Assembly: GCF_030150205.1 (NCBI RefSeq)
Contig: NZ_JASLGT010000012.1
Coordinates: 1 to 64,000, forward strand
DNA from: Niabella sp.
Lineage (GTDB): Bacteria > Bacteroidota > Bacteroidia > Chitinophagales > Chitinophagaceae
Length of the DNA: 64,000 nt
Reading direction: 5' to 3'
A program made the translations under genes and the position numbers. Of the stretch, positions 53,216-61,266 are shown in pieces. How positions within the stretch are numbered: the stretch's first letter is position 1; every line of letters begins with the position of its first letter. Below the pieces are notes generated by a model. It had not been told where the DNA came from. It searched no databases and was given only the letters and a program-made list of their open reading frames with translations.

Positions 53216-53243
53216 TAAAAAAGCGCCACCAGTACGGTGACGC
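53216..53243 (-). terminator. Terminator-like hairpin abutting the M23 lipoprotein start
   Basis: On the minus strand GCGTCACC pairs with GGTGGCGC (one T-G pair) around GTACT, followed by six T, ending at the base before ATG 53215. It could end the NifU-type transcript, or regulate the downstream gene. Confidence 0.65.
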
Positions 53244-53268
53244 CAACAAATGTATTAATTCTGATGGA

Positions 53269-53865
53269 TTATTCTGCTTCTGCTACTACTTCCTTTACTT
53301 CCGGGATCATGCGTTTCATCATTCCTTCAATGCCGGCTTTCAGCGTAATCATCGAAGACGGACAGCCGCTGCAGCTTCCCTGCATCATCAGGTTTACCAC
53401 ACCATCATTATAACTGCGAAACTGGATGGCTCCGCCGTCCATTTCAACGGCCGGCTTTACATAGTTCTCTAACAGCTCTTTAATGCGTTTTACCACATCA
53501 TCATCGTCTGCGGAAACTTCATTGCTGCTTTCTTTTTTAACGGTAACCACTTCATCCTCGTTAATCACCACCTTGCCTTCTTCCAGGTAATCTTTTAAAA
53601 ACTGGCGGATCGAAGGCGTTACATCCTGCCATTCCGCATCGGCGGTTTTGGTAAGCGTAACGAAGTTGCTGGCTATAAAAACAGCTTTTATAAAAGGAAA
53701 ACCAAACAATTCGGTTGCAAGCGGCGAAGGCTTGGCTGCTTCTGCATCCGGAAAATCAATGCTTTTACCAGGGTACAATAACTTGTTGGCCACAAACTTC
53801 ATTGTTTCCGGGTTCGGAGTCATTTCTGTATAAATACTGATCACGGGGTTGCCTGTTTTTATCAT
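53269..53865 (-). CDS. NifU-type iron-sulfur carrier protein
   Basis: 198 residues. N-terminal Nfu_N-like domain (YTEMTPNPETMKFVANKLL, GFPFIKAVFIASNFVTLTK) and C-terminal NifU-like domain (ELLENYVKPAVEMDGGAIQF, GSCSGCPSSMITLKAGIE) with the CxxC pair that binds a cluster. It delivers 4Fe-4S clusters to apo-enzymes in the cytoplasm. The order with the M23, NadR-like and M48 genes on the same strand may be coincidental. Confidence 0.95.
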   Translation of the reverse strand: MIKTGNPVISIYTEMTPNPETMKFVANKLLYPGKSIDFPDAEAAKPSPLATELFGFPFIKAVFIASNFVTLTKTADAEWQDVTPSIRQFLKDYLEEGKVVINEDEVVTVKKESSNEVSADDDDVVKRIKELLENYVKPAVEMDGGAIQFRSYNDGVVNLMMQGSCSGCPSSMITLKAGIEGMMKRMIPEVKEVVAEAE

Positions 53866-54180
53866 GATATGCTGCTATTAATTTACAAAATTAACAATAT
53901 TTGACCGTATTGGTTGAAAAGAGTGGGCCTCAGTATATAACATTTTGTCGTTCAGACCGTTCAAGAGTGCTCCTGTAAGGCCGCTCCTGGTTTTTGAAAA
54001 ATGGGACCTGCCGCAGATAATCCGTCTCCTTTTTTGATCCTGTACTTACCAGGGCCTCCGTTGATCCATAGACATTTTAAACCCGGGGGGTATAAGCGGA
54101 GAGCAATATAAATGGAAATGTAGTTTAAAATATGGCGCCGAAGATTCGCGGCAATGCCCGCTCTTTATTGTTGCAATCGT

Positions 54181-54188
54181 TATTTTTG
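54181..54188 (+). promoter_or_regulatory. -7 promoter box (TATTTTTG) before the ArsC-like gene
   Basis: Perfect TAnnTTTG, 54 bp before ATG 54242. The rest of the 376-bp gap from 53866 shows no gene; only a weak GCCGCAGAT word at 54009-54017. Confidence 0.45.
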
Positions 54189-54241
54189 ACCGGATATTTT
54201 CGATTCTTCAAAACAGCCCGTCAGGGGCGATCTATTGATAC

Positions 54242-54607
54242 ATGAAAAAAATATATTATCTCGCAACCTGCGATACCTGTAAGAAAATAATGGAAGAGGC
54301 CGGAATCAATGTGAAGAACGGGTTTCAGCTGCAGGACATTCGTACGGAAAAAATAACACCTGAGCAATTAAGTGCTATGAAGGACCTCGCAGGAAGTTAT
54401 GAAGCCCTGTTCAGCCGCCGGGCACTGTTGTATAAGGAACTGGGATTAAAGGATAAAAAACTCACTGAGAATGATTACCGCGATTATATCCTGGAACATG
54501 ATACTTTTTTAAAACGCCCGGTGGTGATCATTGATCATAAGATTTTTATCGGCAGCGAAAAGAAAAATGTAGAAGCCCTGTCTGCTTTTTTATCGGCGTC
54601 TTTGTGA
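54242..54607 (+). CDS. ArsC/Spx-family thioredoxin-fold protein
   Basis: 121 residues. YYLATCDTCKKIMEEAGI has the CxxC pair (Cys10, Cys13), followed by the ArsC-type pattern LQDIRTEKITPEQL, LFSRRALLYKELGL and LKRPVVIIDHKIFIG. It could be a glutaredoxin-dependent arsenate reductase or a Spx/YffB-like reductase; the lack of an ars operon and the CxxC rather than a single Cys favour a YffB/Spx-like role. Monocistronic. Confidence 0.88.
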   Translation: MKKIYYLATCDTCKKIMEEAGINVKNGFQLQDIRTEKITPEQLSAMKDLAGSYEALFSRRALLYKELGLKDKKLTENDYRDYILEHDTFLKRPVVIIDHKIFIGSEKKNVEALSAFLSASL

Positions 54608-54760
54608 TTATTGATGCGCAGCGTTCCTTTTGGGAAACGCTGCGCGAAGAAACTGGCCGTGCACCAGAGGTTGAAGAGCTGTAGCGGAACAGGCTTAAAC
54701 AGTGCATCATAGCAGTGCTGCGGCCGGGCTTAAAAAAAGAATAACCGGGCAACTGAAATG

Positions 54761-55759
54761 CTATGGGAGCTCAATATTGATGGGTACGATCCACCAGTTG
54801 CCATACCATACCATCACTTCCGGATCTCCGGGTATAAAGGTAATTTGCGTGCTGCCCAAAGCCTGCTTGGGCTGCATCCCAAAATCGGGTTTGAGGTTGA
54901 TGCTTTCCGTCATGCGGATATCCGGTCCATTCTCCAGCTTCAGCTCCAGTTTATAACGCCCTACCGGAATATTGTTGATATAAAGCTCATTGCTCTCTAC
55001 CACTTTCCGGATAGTAAAGCTGATCTTTTCATCGGCATACAGCAGATCCAGCGGCGTAAGTTTTATAAGGATCACCGAACCAACCGGGAAACTTCCGGGC
55101 AGCGGCAGCGATTCGGTACGCAGGCTATACGACAGGTGTATGGAACCGCCCATATAGCTGCTGGGCCAGTAAGGGCCTTTGACGATCTGTTCCGGCTGGC
55201 CCTGTCCGTAGGGCAGCAGTACGAAATTTTTTATTGCGCCGTCCACAGAACGGAAACTGCCCAGGCTGCTGTCTGCCGGAAACAATGATACGGGGGCTTT
55301 TCCGGATTCATAATCCATCAGGTATTTGGCACCCCAAACGGCAACCGTGCCTACGGGCAGCAGGATCTCATAATAACCATTGGCATCTGTTTGACCGGAA
55401 GCGGAACTGTAAGTGCCGCCGATGATGGAAGAGCGGATGCCGATATCGGCTCCTTTTACAGGACGGCCATACACATCTTTTACATATCCGCGCATCGTAT
55501 TTTGTTTAACGGCGAGATTCCGGAAGGCCGGCAGTTTGCTGCGTTGCTTTCCCATTACATCCACATAAGTGCGGGTACCGGCAACCGTAAATTCCCGGGA
55601 AGATGGCGGCAGTTGTTGAAAAGGAACAGGTGTCCGTATTTCATCTGCGGGGGATGGTTGGCCTGGATCATCGTCTTTGGAAGGTCCGTCTTTTTTTGAG
55701 CAGCTGGTTAGAAAAAGTGTAATCAGACACAGGACAGCAATAAGTGATTGTTTTTTCAT
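54761..55759 (-). CDS. Lipoprotein with carboxypeptidase-regulatory-like domain
   Basis: 332 residues with lipobox LTSC (Cys20) and a charged SKKDGPSKDDDPGQPSP linker, typical of an outer-membrane lipoprotein. Residues about 90-170 contain a CarboxypepD_reg-like beta-sandwich (MRGYVKDVYGRPVKGADIGIRS, SGQTDANGYYEILLPVG). The rest is beta-rich and ends in a region about solvent-exposed strands. Binding or structural role; no enzyme motif. It is a single-gene unit. Confidence 0.82.
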   Translation of the reverse strand: MKKQSLIAVLCLITLFLTSCSKKDGPSKDDDPGQPSPADEIRTPVPFQQLPPSSREFTVAGTRTYVDVMGKQRSKLPAFRNLAVKQNTMRGYVKDVYGRPVKGADIGIRSSIIGGTYSSASGQTDANGYYEILLPVGTVAVWGAKYLMDYESGKAPVSLFPADSSLGSFRSVDGAIKNFVLLPYGQGQPEQIVKGPYWPSSYMGGSIHLSYSLRTESLPLPGSFPVGSVILIKLTPLDLLYADEKISFTIRKVVESNELYINNIPVGRYKLELKLENGPDIRMTESINLKPDFGMQPKQALGSTQITFIPGDPEVMVWYGNWWIVPINIELP

Positions 55760-55819
55760 TGTGATGGTTGATTTTGGATTTCAATAATACCTTTTACAAA
55801 AGCCTGCGCAAGATAAACG

Positions 55820-55837
55820 ACGGCGGGCCGCCGCCGT
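55820..55837. other. GC-rich hairpin in a 425-bp gene-free gap
   Basis: ACGGCGG, loop GCCG, CCGCCGT, upstream of the lipoprotein start at 55759. No T-run. Short frames in the 55760-56184 gap (e.g. 55859-56044) show no gene-like features; nothing else is visible. Confidence 0.4.
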
Positions 55838-56184
55838 TGGGTATTCTGCCAGATTCATATGCTGCGGATGAACAACGGGATAAGGAGACGAACCGATGTG
55901 AGGCTGCTGCCGGAGCTGTATGAGTGGCGTTTGGCAAACGGCCGGAATTCTTATTGTGTGGGATATATATGGCCATATAGTGATGTCATAACAACAAGGG
56001 AAGCAACGCCGCTCATGGCTCTTTTTGAATGCAGTAATCACTAATCTGTAAATGGTCTTTGTCGATAAAAACGGCCATTTATCTTTTTATTACGTTGCTG
56101 GTAGAAGGCGCCGTATGAATACCGGAAGGGTACTTAGTTTTGGCGGGAAATTTAAATTCTTGTACGATTTCGTTATTAACAACT

Positions 56185-56655
56185 ATGAACAGAACAACCG
56201 GGTGGGCTTTTGTAATAGGCCTGTTAACCTTTGTTTCCTGCAAGCTGCAGGCACGTAATGCTCCGGAAGAGGAGGCACCGTTTACAGAAAAGAACTGGCA
56301 GCTGGTTTCGCTAACAGTGCACCCGGCAATGGATTGGGATCTTGACGGCGAGCCGGAAACCGATATTGCCGGAAAACTGGATCTTTGTGAGCGGGATGAT
56401 GGCTTGCTTTTCCGGAGCAATCGCCGGGTGCTGCGGTTTTACGGTGCCGCCCGTTGTGATGATGAGGCAGCACAAAAGGAAACAGGAAACTGGGCTTATG
56501 AGGCAGCACAAAAAAGGCTAACAGTAAATGAAGAAAACGCAGGACCAAAGGTATATGAGGTGGCCGTTTCTGAAGCAAAAAAACTGGTGTTGCTGCACCG
56601 GTTTAGCAATGGCAGCCGGCAGCATGAAATGACGGCGGTTTATACCATTAAATGA
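56185..56655 (+). CDS. Small lipoprotein, hypothetical (lipocalin-like)
   Basis: 156 residues from ATG 56185. Signal with lipobox VSC (about residue 18). The mature part has ENFT-like beta strands with ENKNWQLVSLTVHP at its start, DLDGEPETDIAGKLDLCERDD and a repeat of AAQKETGNWAYEAAQKRLTV, resembling lipocalin-like DUF4488/4595-type proteins of Bacteroidota. The function is unknown. Its last eight bases overlap the convergent LytTR gene's stop (56648). Confidence 0.65.
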   Translation: MNRTTGWAFVIGLLTFVSCKLQARNAPEEEAPFTEKNWQLVSLTVHPAMDWDLDGEPETDIAGKLDLCERDDGLLFRSNRRVLRFYGAARCDDEAAQKETGNWAYEAAQKRLTVNEENAGPKVYEVAVSEAKKLVLLHRFSNGSRQHEMTAVYTIK

Positions 56656-57376
56656 TGTGATTTTTAATATTACCCAGGTAGTTCCTGCCCACATTGAGCT
56701 CAAGCCCGTTATCTATTACCAGCAGGGTCTTTCCCGTATCGCGGTAGAGCTCCTTTACGTGGTCCATGTTTACAATAACCGACCGGTGTATGCGGATAAA
56801 TTTTGCGGGATCAAATTTGCCTTCAATCATGCTAATGCCCAGGGTGCTTAAATAGGAGCCGGATTTTGTATGCACTTCGGTATAATCGCGGTTGGCCTTC
56901 ATATACATGATATCCGCCACGGATATATTCTGGTATCTTTTTTTATGTTCTACCATAATACGTTCTGGATAGCTGCCTCTTGCGGCGGTAACCTCTGTCA
57001 CGAGGTTGGAAAGCTGCCGGGGTGTTGCGTGCAGGCGGGTCATTGCATTGTCAAAGCGCTCCCGGGTGTAGGGTTTCAGCAGGTAATCGACGGCATTGAT
57101 CTCAAAAGCTTTAATGGCATACTGGTCAAATGCGGTGGTAAAAATGATCCGGGGAACATGCTCAATGCGCTGCAGTACTTCAAAGCCATCAGCGCCCGGC
57201 ATCTGTATATCGAGAAATACAAGATCCGGCTCCATCATATTAATGTATTTGATGGCTTCAATACCATTATGGCATTCGCCTGCAATAAAAAAGTGATCGT
57301 GGCCCTTCAGGTATTGCTTTACCAGCACTCTTCCGTGTTCTTCATCATCCACAACCAGTACCGATCTTTTCGACAT
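56648..57376 (-). CDS. LytTR-family response regulator
   Basis: 242 residues. Receiver with VDDEEH, phospho-acceptor Asp56 (LVFLDIQMPGADGF) and Lys in DYLLKPY; C-terminal LytTR DNA-binding domain (VADIMYMKANRDYTEVHTKSGSYL, KFIRIHRSVIVNMDHVKEL). It probably binds promoter DNA upon phosphorylation by the LytS-type kinase encoded divergently 190 bp away, rather than being co-transcribed with it as is usual for such pairs. Confidence 0.95.
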   Translation of the reverse strand: MSKRSVLVVDDEEHGRVLVKQYLKGHDHFFIAGECHNGIEAIKYINMMEPDLVFLDIQMPGADGFEVLQRIEHVPRIIFTTAFDQYAIKAFEINAVDYLLKPYTRERFDNAMTRLHATPRQLSNLVTEVTAARGSYPERIMVEHKKRYQNISVADIMYMKANRDYTEVHTKSGSYLSTLGISMIEGKFDPAKFIRIHRSVIVNMDHVKELYRDTGKTLLVIDNGLELNVGRNYLGNIKNHII

Positions 57377-57566
57377 AACCGTTGTTTACTAGAAAGGGTA
57401 AATAAGGGCCAAGATAATCCGAATTCTTTAATGCGGCTGTTCTTTTCGACAAACAACCTCAAAATCCGCGAAGTTGCGGGTTTCATCCGCTGTACGGGCG
57501 GTTGGTAGATCTGCACCAGTACGGATTGTAATTTATCGTAAACTTGCAGGAATTAATCACCCCTTA

Positions 57567-58616
57567 ATGCAGCAGCAACAAAAATCATCCAACAACGCTA
57601 CCCGTAAGGAGCTCCTGGTGTTTATAGCCACCCTTGTTATTATGACTTTGCTGTACGGCAGCCCCAGGCTGATAGAAAAGGGAGGCTCCCTGCACTACCT
57701 GAAGGTCTTAGGCATTGACTGTGCTTTTATGGCGATTGCCAGTTGGCCAGTTTGGTGGATCCATTTCCGTAAACTCCACCACTGGTCCCCCAGGAAGCGG
57801 TTCCTGCTGCATATTGCAACAGGGTTATTTCCTTATTACGCAATTTGGGTGCTCCTGTATCAATGGTATAACCCCCTGATTGGTTTGCCACTGATGACTA
57901 CCAAACAAATCATCCAGAACCTGGGGCCCAACCTGCTCTGGTATTTCCAGGTGTTTGGCATTCTGCACATCTATCATTTTTTCCGTGAGCGGGAAACGCA
58001 GCTGATAAGAGAAAAAGAGTTGCGGGAGCTGGCGTATCAGGGAGAGATCAATGCGCTGAAGGCGCAGATACAGCCGCATTTTTTGTTCAATACGCTTAAC
58101 AGTATCAGCGCTTCATTACCGCCCGAACAGGAGCAGGCACGGATGCTGATTGCCCGTTTGGCAGATACCTTCCGCTATGCACTGCTGTCTACCCGCGAAG
58201 AGTTGGTGCCGCTTTCGGATGAGCTCAGTTTTATGCGCACGTATCTTGCTTTGGAACAGGCGCGGTTTGGAAAGCGGCTCCGGTTTTCTGTTGATGCAGA
58301 CGGCAGCATTGCCCGGGTGCGGATACCGCCCATGCTGTTGCAGCCATTGGTAGAAAATGCGGTGAAACACGGGATAGAGCCTGCGATAGACGGGGGAGCG
58401 GTTTCGGTTACCTGCCGGCAACAAGGCACAAAAGTGCATATTGCCGTAAGCAATACGGGCCGTCCTTTTTCGGGAACAGTTGAACAGCTTTTTCACTCAA
58501 AAGGTGTAGGACTGGTGAATATGGCCCGGCGGCTGGAGCGGCATTACAATGAGAAATTGCAGGTAGCCGATAACGGGGCCGGCCTTTGCTTTGAATTTTG
58601 TATTCCCTCCTTATAG
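57567..58616 (+). CDS. LytS-type sensor histidine kinase
   Basis: 349 residues from ATG 57567. Several N-terminal membrane segments (about residues 15-130), then the His_kinase domain with QIQPHFLFNTLNSISASL and the phosphoacceptor His, and an HATPase_c domain (LLQPLVENAVKHGIEPA, GVGLVNMARRLERHY). It pairs with the divergently encoded LytTR regulator. No extracytoplasmic sensor domain is seen; the membrane part may itself sense. Its stop overlaps the convergent MFS gene by 6 bp. Confidence 0.93.
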   Translation: MQQQQKSSNNATRKELLVFIATLVIMTLLYGSPRLIEKGGSLHYLKVLGIDCAFMAIASWPVWWIHFRKLHHWSPRKRFLLHIATGLFPYYAIWVLLYQWYNPLIGLPLMTTKQIIQNLGPNLLWYFQVFGILHIYHFFRERETQLIREKELRELAYQGEINALKAQIQPHFLFNTLNSISASLPPEQEQARMLIARLADTFRYALLSTREELVPLSDELSFMRTYLALEQARFGKRLRFSVDADGSIARVRIPPMLLQPLVENAVKHGIEPAIDGGAVSVTCRQQGTKVHIAVSNTGRPFSGTVEQLFHSKGVGLVNMARRLERHYNEKLQVADNGAGLCFEFCIPSL

Positions 58617-59840
58617 GACCTTTGCAGGTTTCTTTTTAATATGGAGCACATAATAGGCAATTACAGCGCTGATCAGCATCAATGCTGCTCCCAGTACAAA
58701 AGGTGCTCCCGGAAAATAAAACGGGGCCTGATCATGGCTGAAATAAAAGAAAGTGCGGGTCATCATTGGCGGGCCAATGATCGCGGTGAGGCTCATTACA
58801 CAATTGAGGCCACCCTGCAAGGCGCCCTGTTCATTGGCCGGTACTTCATTGGTGATGATTGCCTGCAAGGCCGGTCCTGCAATACCGCCCATACAATAGG
58901 GTACCAGGAAGGCATACATCATCCAGCTTTTGGTGGCAAAGGCAAACAGGATCATACCAAACGCATAGAAAAATAAACCGGTATAGGTACTTTTTTCATT
59001 ACCCAGCCGGGGGCTGGTATATCGCATCAGACCTCCCTGGACCAGGCCCACCAATACCCCTACGATGGCCAGCGAAATACCTACTTCTTTCTCGGACCAT
59101 TTAAATTGGTCCATGGTAAAGTAACTCCAGTTGCTTTGAACGGCATGGCTTCCAAGAAATACGAAGAAAAAGCAAAGTACCAGTCCCAGGATACCCGGAT
59201 ATTTAAAGAACAGGCGCAGCGATCCGATGGGGTTTGCCTTTCGCCAGTCAAAGGACCGCCGGTTTTCCGGTTTTAAAGACTCCGGCAGTACAAAATAGCC
59301 ATAAAGGAAGTTGAGCAAACACAATCCGGCGGCTGCAAAGAATGGCGCCCTTAACCCCCATACGGACAGCAGTCCGCCCAATGCCGGACCAATAACAAAA
59401 CCCAATCCAAAGGCAGCTCCGATCAATCCAAAATTTTTTGCCCGGTTTTCATTGGTACTGATATCTGCTATATAAGCGGTGGCTGTTGTAAAACTGGCCC
59501 CGGTGATGCCCGATAAAATACGTCCTACCACCAACAGGGAGTAAGTGTGGGCAAAAGCCAGGATCAGGTAGTCTACACAAAAACCCAGTAACGACAGCAG
59601 GAGCACCGGTCTTCTTCCGTACCGGTCGCTCAGGTTACCCATAAAAGGAGAAAACAACAGCTGCATAATGGCATAAAGCGCCAGCAGGTCGCCGCCGTAT
59701 ACACTGGCCTCGCTGATGCTGATATGCTTTAGTTCCGCAATCAGCTTCGGCATTACCGGTATGATCAACCCAAAGCCGATCACATCAATGGTCATCGTTA
59801 TAAAGATAAAACCGATAGCAGCATTGCGCGACTGTTTCAT
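58611..59840 (-). CDS. MFS transporter of the TetA-like (DHA1) type
   Basis: 409 residues from ATG 59840. Twelve predicted membrane segments; motif A in the 2-3 loop reads GNLSDRYGRRPVLL, and GAAFGLGFVIGPALGG is the motif C antiporter signature. IGFGLIIPVMPKL at the N-terminus is typical of TetA-like efflux. A drug-proton antiporter role is likely; the substrate is unknown and similarity to tetracycline pumps does not prove resistance. It is divergent from the ROK regulator gene with the operator between them, so it may be co-regulated. Confidence 0.9.
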   Translation of the reverse strand: MKQSRNAAIGFIFITMTIDVIGFGLIIPVMPKLIAELKHISISEASVYGGDLLALYAIMQLLFSPFMGNLSDRYGRRPVLLLSLLGFCVDYLILAFAHTYSLLVVGRILSGITGASFTTATAYIADISTNENRAKNFGLIGAAFGLGFVIGPALGGLLSVWGLRAPFFAAAGLCLLNFLYGYFVLPESLKPENRRSFDWRKANPIGSLRLFFKYPGILGLVLCFFFVFLGSHAVQSNWSYFTMDQFKWSEKEVGISLAIVGVLVGLVQGGLMRYTSPRLGNEKSTYTGLFFYAFGMILFAFATKSWMMYAFLVPYCMGGIAGPALQAIITNEVPANEQGALQGGLNCVMSLTAIIGPPMMTRTFFYFSHDQAPFYFPGAPFVLGAALMLISAVIAYYVLHIKKKPAKVL

Positions 59841-59956
59841 TTGATTGGTTTTTCCGGTACCATCTGTTTTATACCGGTTATAAAAAAGGGGAGCAAAGAT
59901 GAACAAATTTTTCGGATCTTGCGGGCGAAATACATTCCCCTTAAAATAATATTTTT

Positions 59957-60009
59957 TTAATAAACTTTTTAAAAAAATTAAAAAGTTTATTAAGTTTGTG
60001 TTAATAAAC
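59957..60009. promoter_or_regulatory. ROK operator: 16-bp inverted repeat with overlapping -7 box and third half-site
   Basis: TTAATAAACTTTTTAA (59957-59972) and TTAAAAAGTTTATTAA (59978-59993) are perfect inverted arms, 5 bp apart. A perfect TAAGTTTG -7 box (59991-59998) overlaps the right arm, and a further TTAATAAAC half-site lies at 60001-60009, before the ROK ATG at 60016. The arrangement suggests autoregulation of the ROK gene; the region also faces the MFS gene. Confidence 0.75.
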
Positions 60010-60015
60010 AGAACT

Positions 60016-61245
60016 ATGAAAAAACGGTTGCAATATAAGCTGTTGATTTTAAGGGAGTTTTATTACGCCGGTGCTTTATCTTGTGCGGAACTCAGCACGC
60101 GTATTGGTAAAAGCATTCCATTTACGGCACAACTACTGGCCGCGTTGGTAGCAGAAGGTACGCTGCTGGAGAACGGATTAGCCCCTTCGGCTGGCGGCCG
60201 GAGACCGGCAATGTATTCGGTAAAGCCCGATGCGATGTATGTGATTGCAGTAGCCATGGATCAGTTAGTGACCCGGGTAGTGGTGATGGATTTTGAAAAT
60301 AAACCGGTAATGCCATTGCAGCAGGAGGAGCTGAAGCTGGCGGAGAACCCCGAAGCACTGGTGCATTTGAAAACACTGATTGAAGGTGTTATTAAGAAAG
60401 CCAGGATCCCCAGGAAAAAAATTCTTGGTGTGGGAATCGGGATGCCCGGCTTTATTGATCCGCAAAAAGGCGTGAATTATTCCTTTATTTCCATTGATGA
60501 TAATAGTATATCGGGTTATCTGCATAAAGAGCTGGAGGTTCCGGTATACATCGATAATGACTCCAGTATCATTGCACTGGCGGAGCAGCATTTTGGGGCG
60601 GCCACAGGTGTAGGAAATGCCATGGTGGTCAATATTGGCTGGGGTATCGGGCTGGGCCTGATCCTGAATCACCAGTTGTACAGGGGTGGAAATGGCTTTG
60701 CCGGGGAATTCAGTCATATTCCCTTTTTCGACAATAATAAAGTGTGTTCCTGTGGCAAAAAGGGTTGCCTGGAAACCGAAACCTCTCTAAAAGTAATCAT
60801 TGAAAAAGCGGAGCAGGGACTAAAGCGGAAAAGTGCTGCTGCTTTTTTGAAAAAAGATTTTCGTACCGGTTCTGTAGAGAAAGACTGGCAGGCGATTGTA
60901 AAAGCCGCACAGATGGGCGATGACTATGTAGTGAAATTGCTTACTGCTGCCGGTTATGATATTGGCCGGGGTGTGGCCGTGCTGATCCATTTGTTTAACC
61001 CGGAACTAATCGTATTAAGCGGCCGTGGTGCCCAGGCAGGACGCATCTGGCAGGCTCCCGTATTGCAGGCGGTAAATGAACATTGCATTCCCCGCCTGGT
61101 GGGCAACACATTGGTAAAAATGTCTACCCTCGGGCACAAAGCAGAACTGATCGGCGCCGCCGCGCTGGTGCTGGAGAACCTTTCAAAAACGAAGAAGATA
61201 CATCCATCAAAAACGATTTCACCTTTGCCAAACACTGTTAATTAA
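60016..61245 (+). CDS. ROK-family transcriptional regulator
   Basis: 409 residues from ATG 60016, chosen because the promoter box ends at 59998. N-terminal winged helix (LSCAELSTRIGKSIPFTAQLLAALVAEG) followed by an actin-like ROK domain with GVGIGMPGFIDP, NIGWGIGLGLILN, EFSHIPFF and the Zn site CSCGKKGCLETE. A sugar or sugar-phosphate probably sets its DNA affinity, in the manner of NagC/XylR. The SusC-like gene begins 21 bp after its stop, so the regulator is in the same operon as the porin and likely controls a glycan-uptake locus that continues past the window. Confidence 0.94.
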   Translation: MKKRLQYKLLILREFYYAGALSCAELSTRIGKSIPFTAQLLAALVAEGTLLENGLAPSAGGRRPAMYSVKPDAMYVIAVAMDQLVTRVVVMDFENKPVMPLQQEELKLAENPEALVHLKTLIEGVIKKARIPRKKILGVGIGMPGFIDPQKGVNYSFISIDDNSISGYLHKELEVPVYIDNDSSIIALAEQHFGAATGVGNAMVVNIGWGIGLGLILNHQLYRGGNGFAGEFSHIPFFDNNKVCSCGKKGCLETETSLKVIIEKAEQGLKRKSAAAFLKKDFRTGSVEKDWQAIVKAAQMGDDYVVKLLTAAGYDIGRGVAVLIHLFNPELIVLSGRGAQAGRIWQAPVLQAVNEHCIPRLVGNTLVKMSTLGHKAELIGAAALVLENLSKTKKIHPSKTISPLPNTVN

Positions 61246-61266
61246 TTAAATTTTAAACAAGAGAAA

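Noticed and set aside
55859..56044. 61-codon plus-strand frame in the gap 55760-56184
   Set aside because: No family resemblance, no promoter, overlapped by equally long frames on the other strand.
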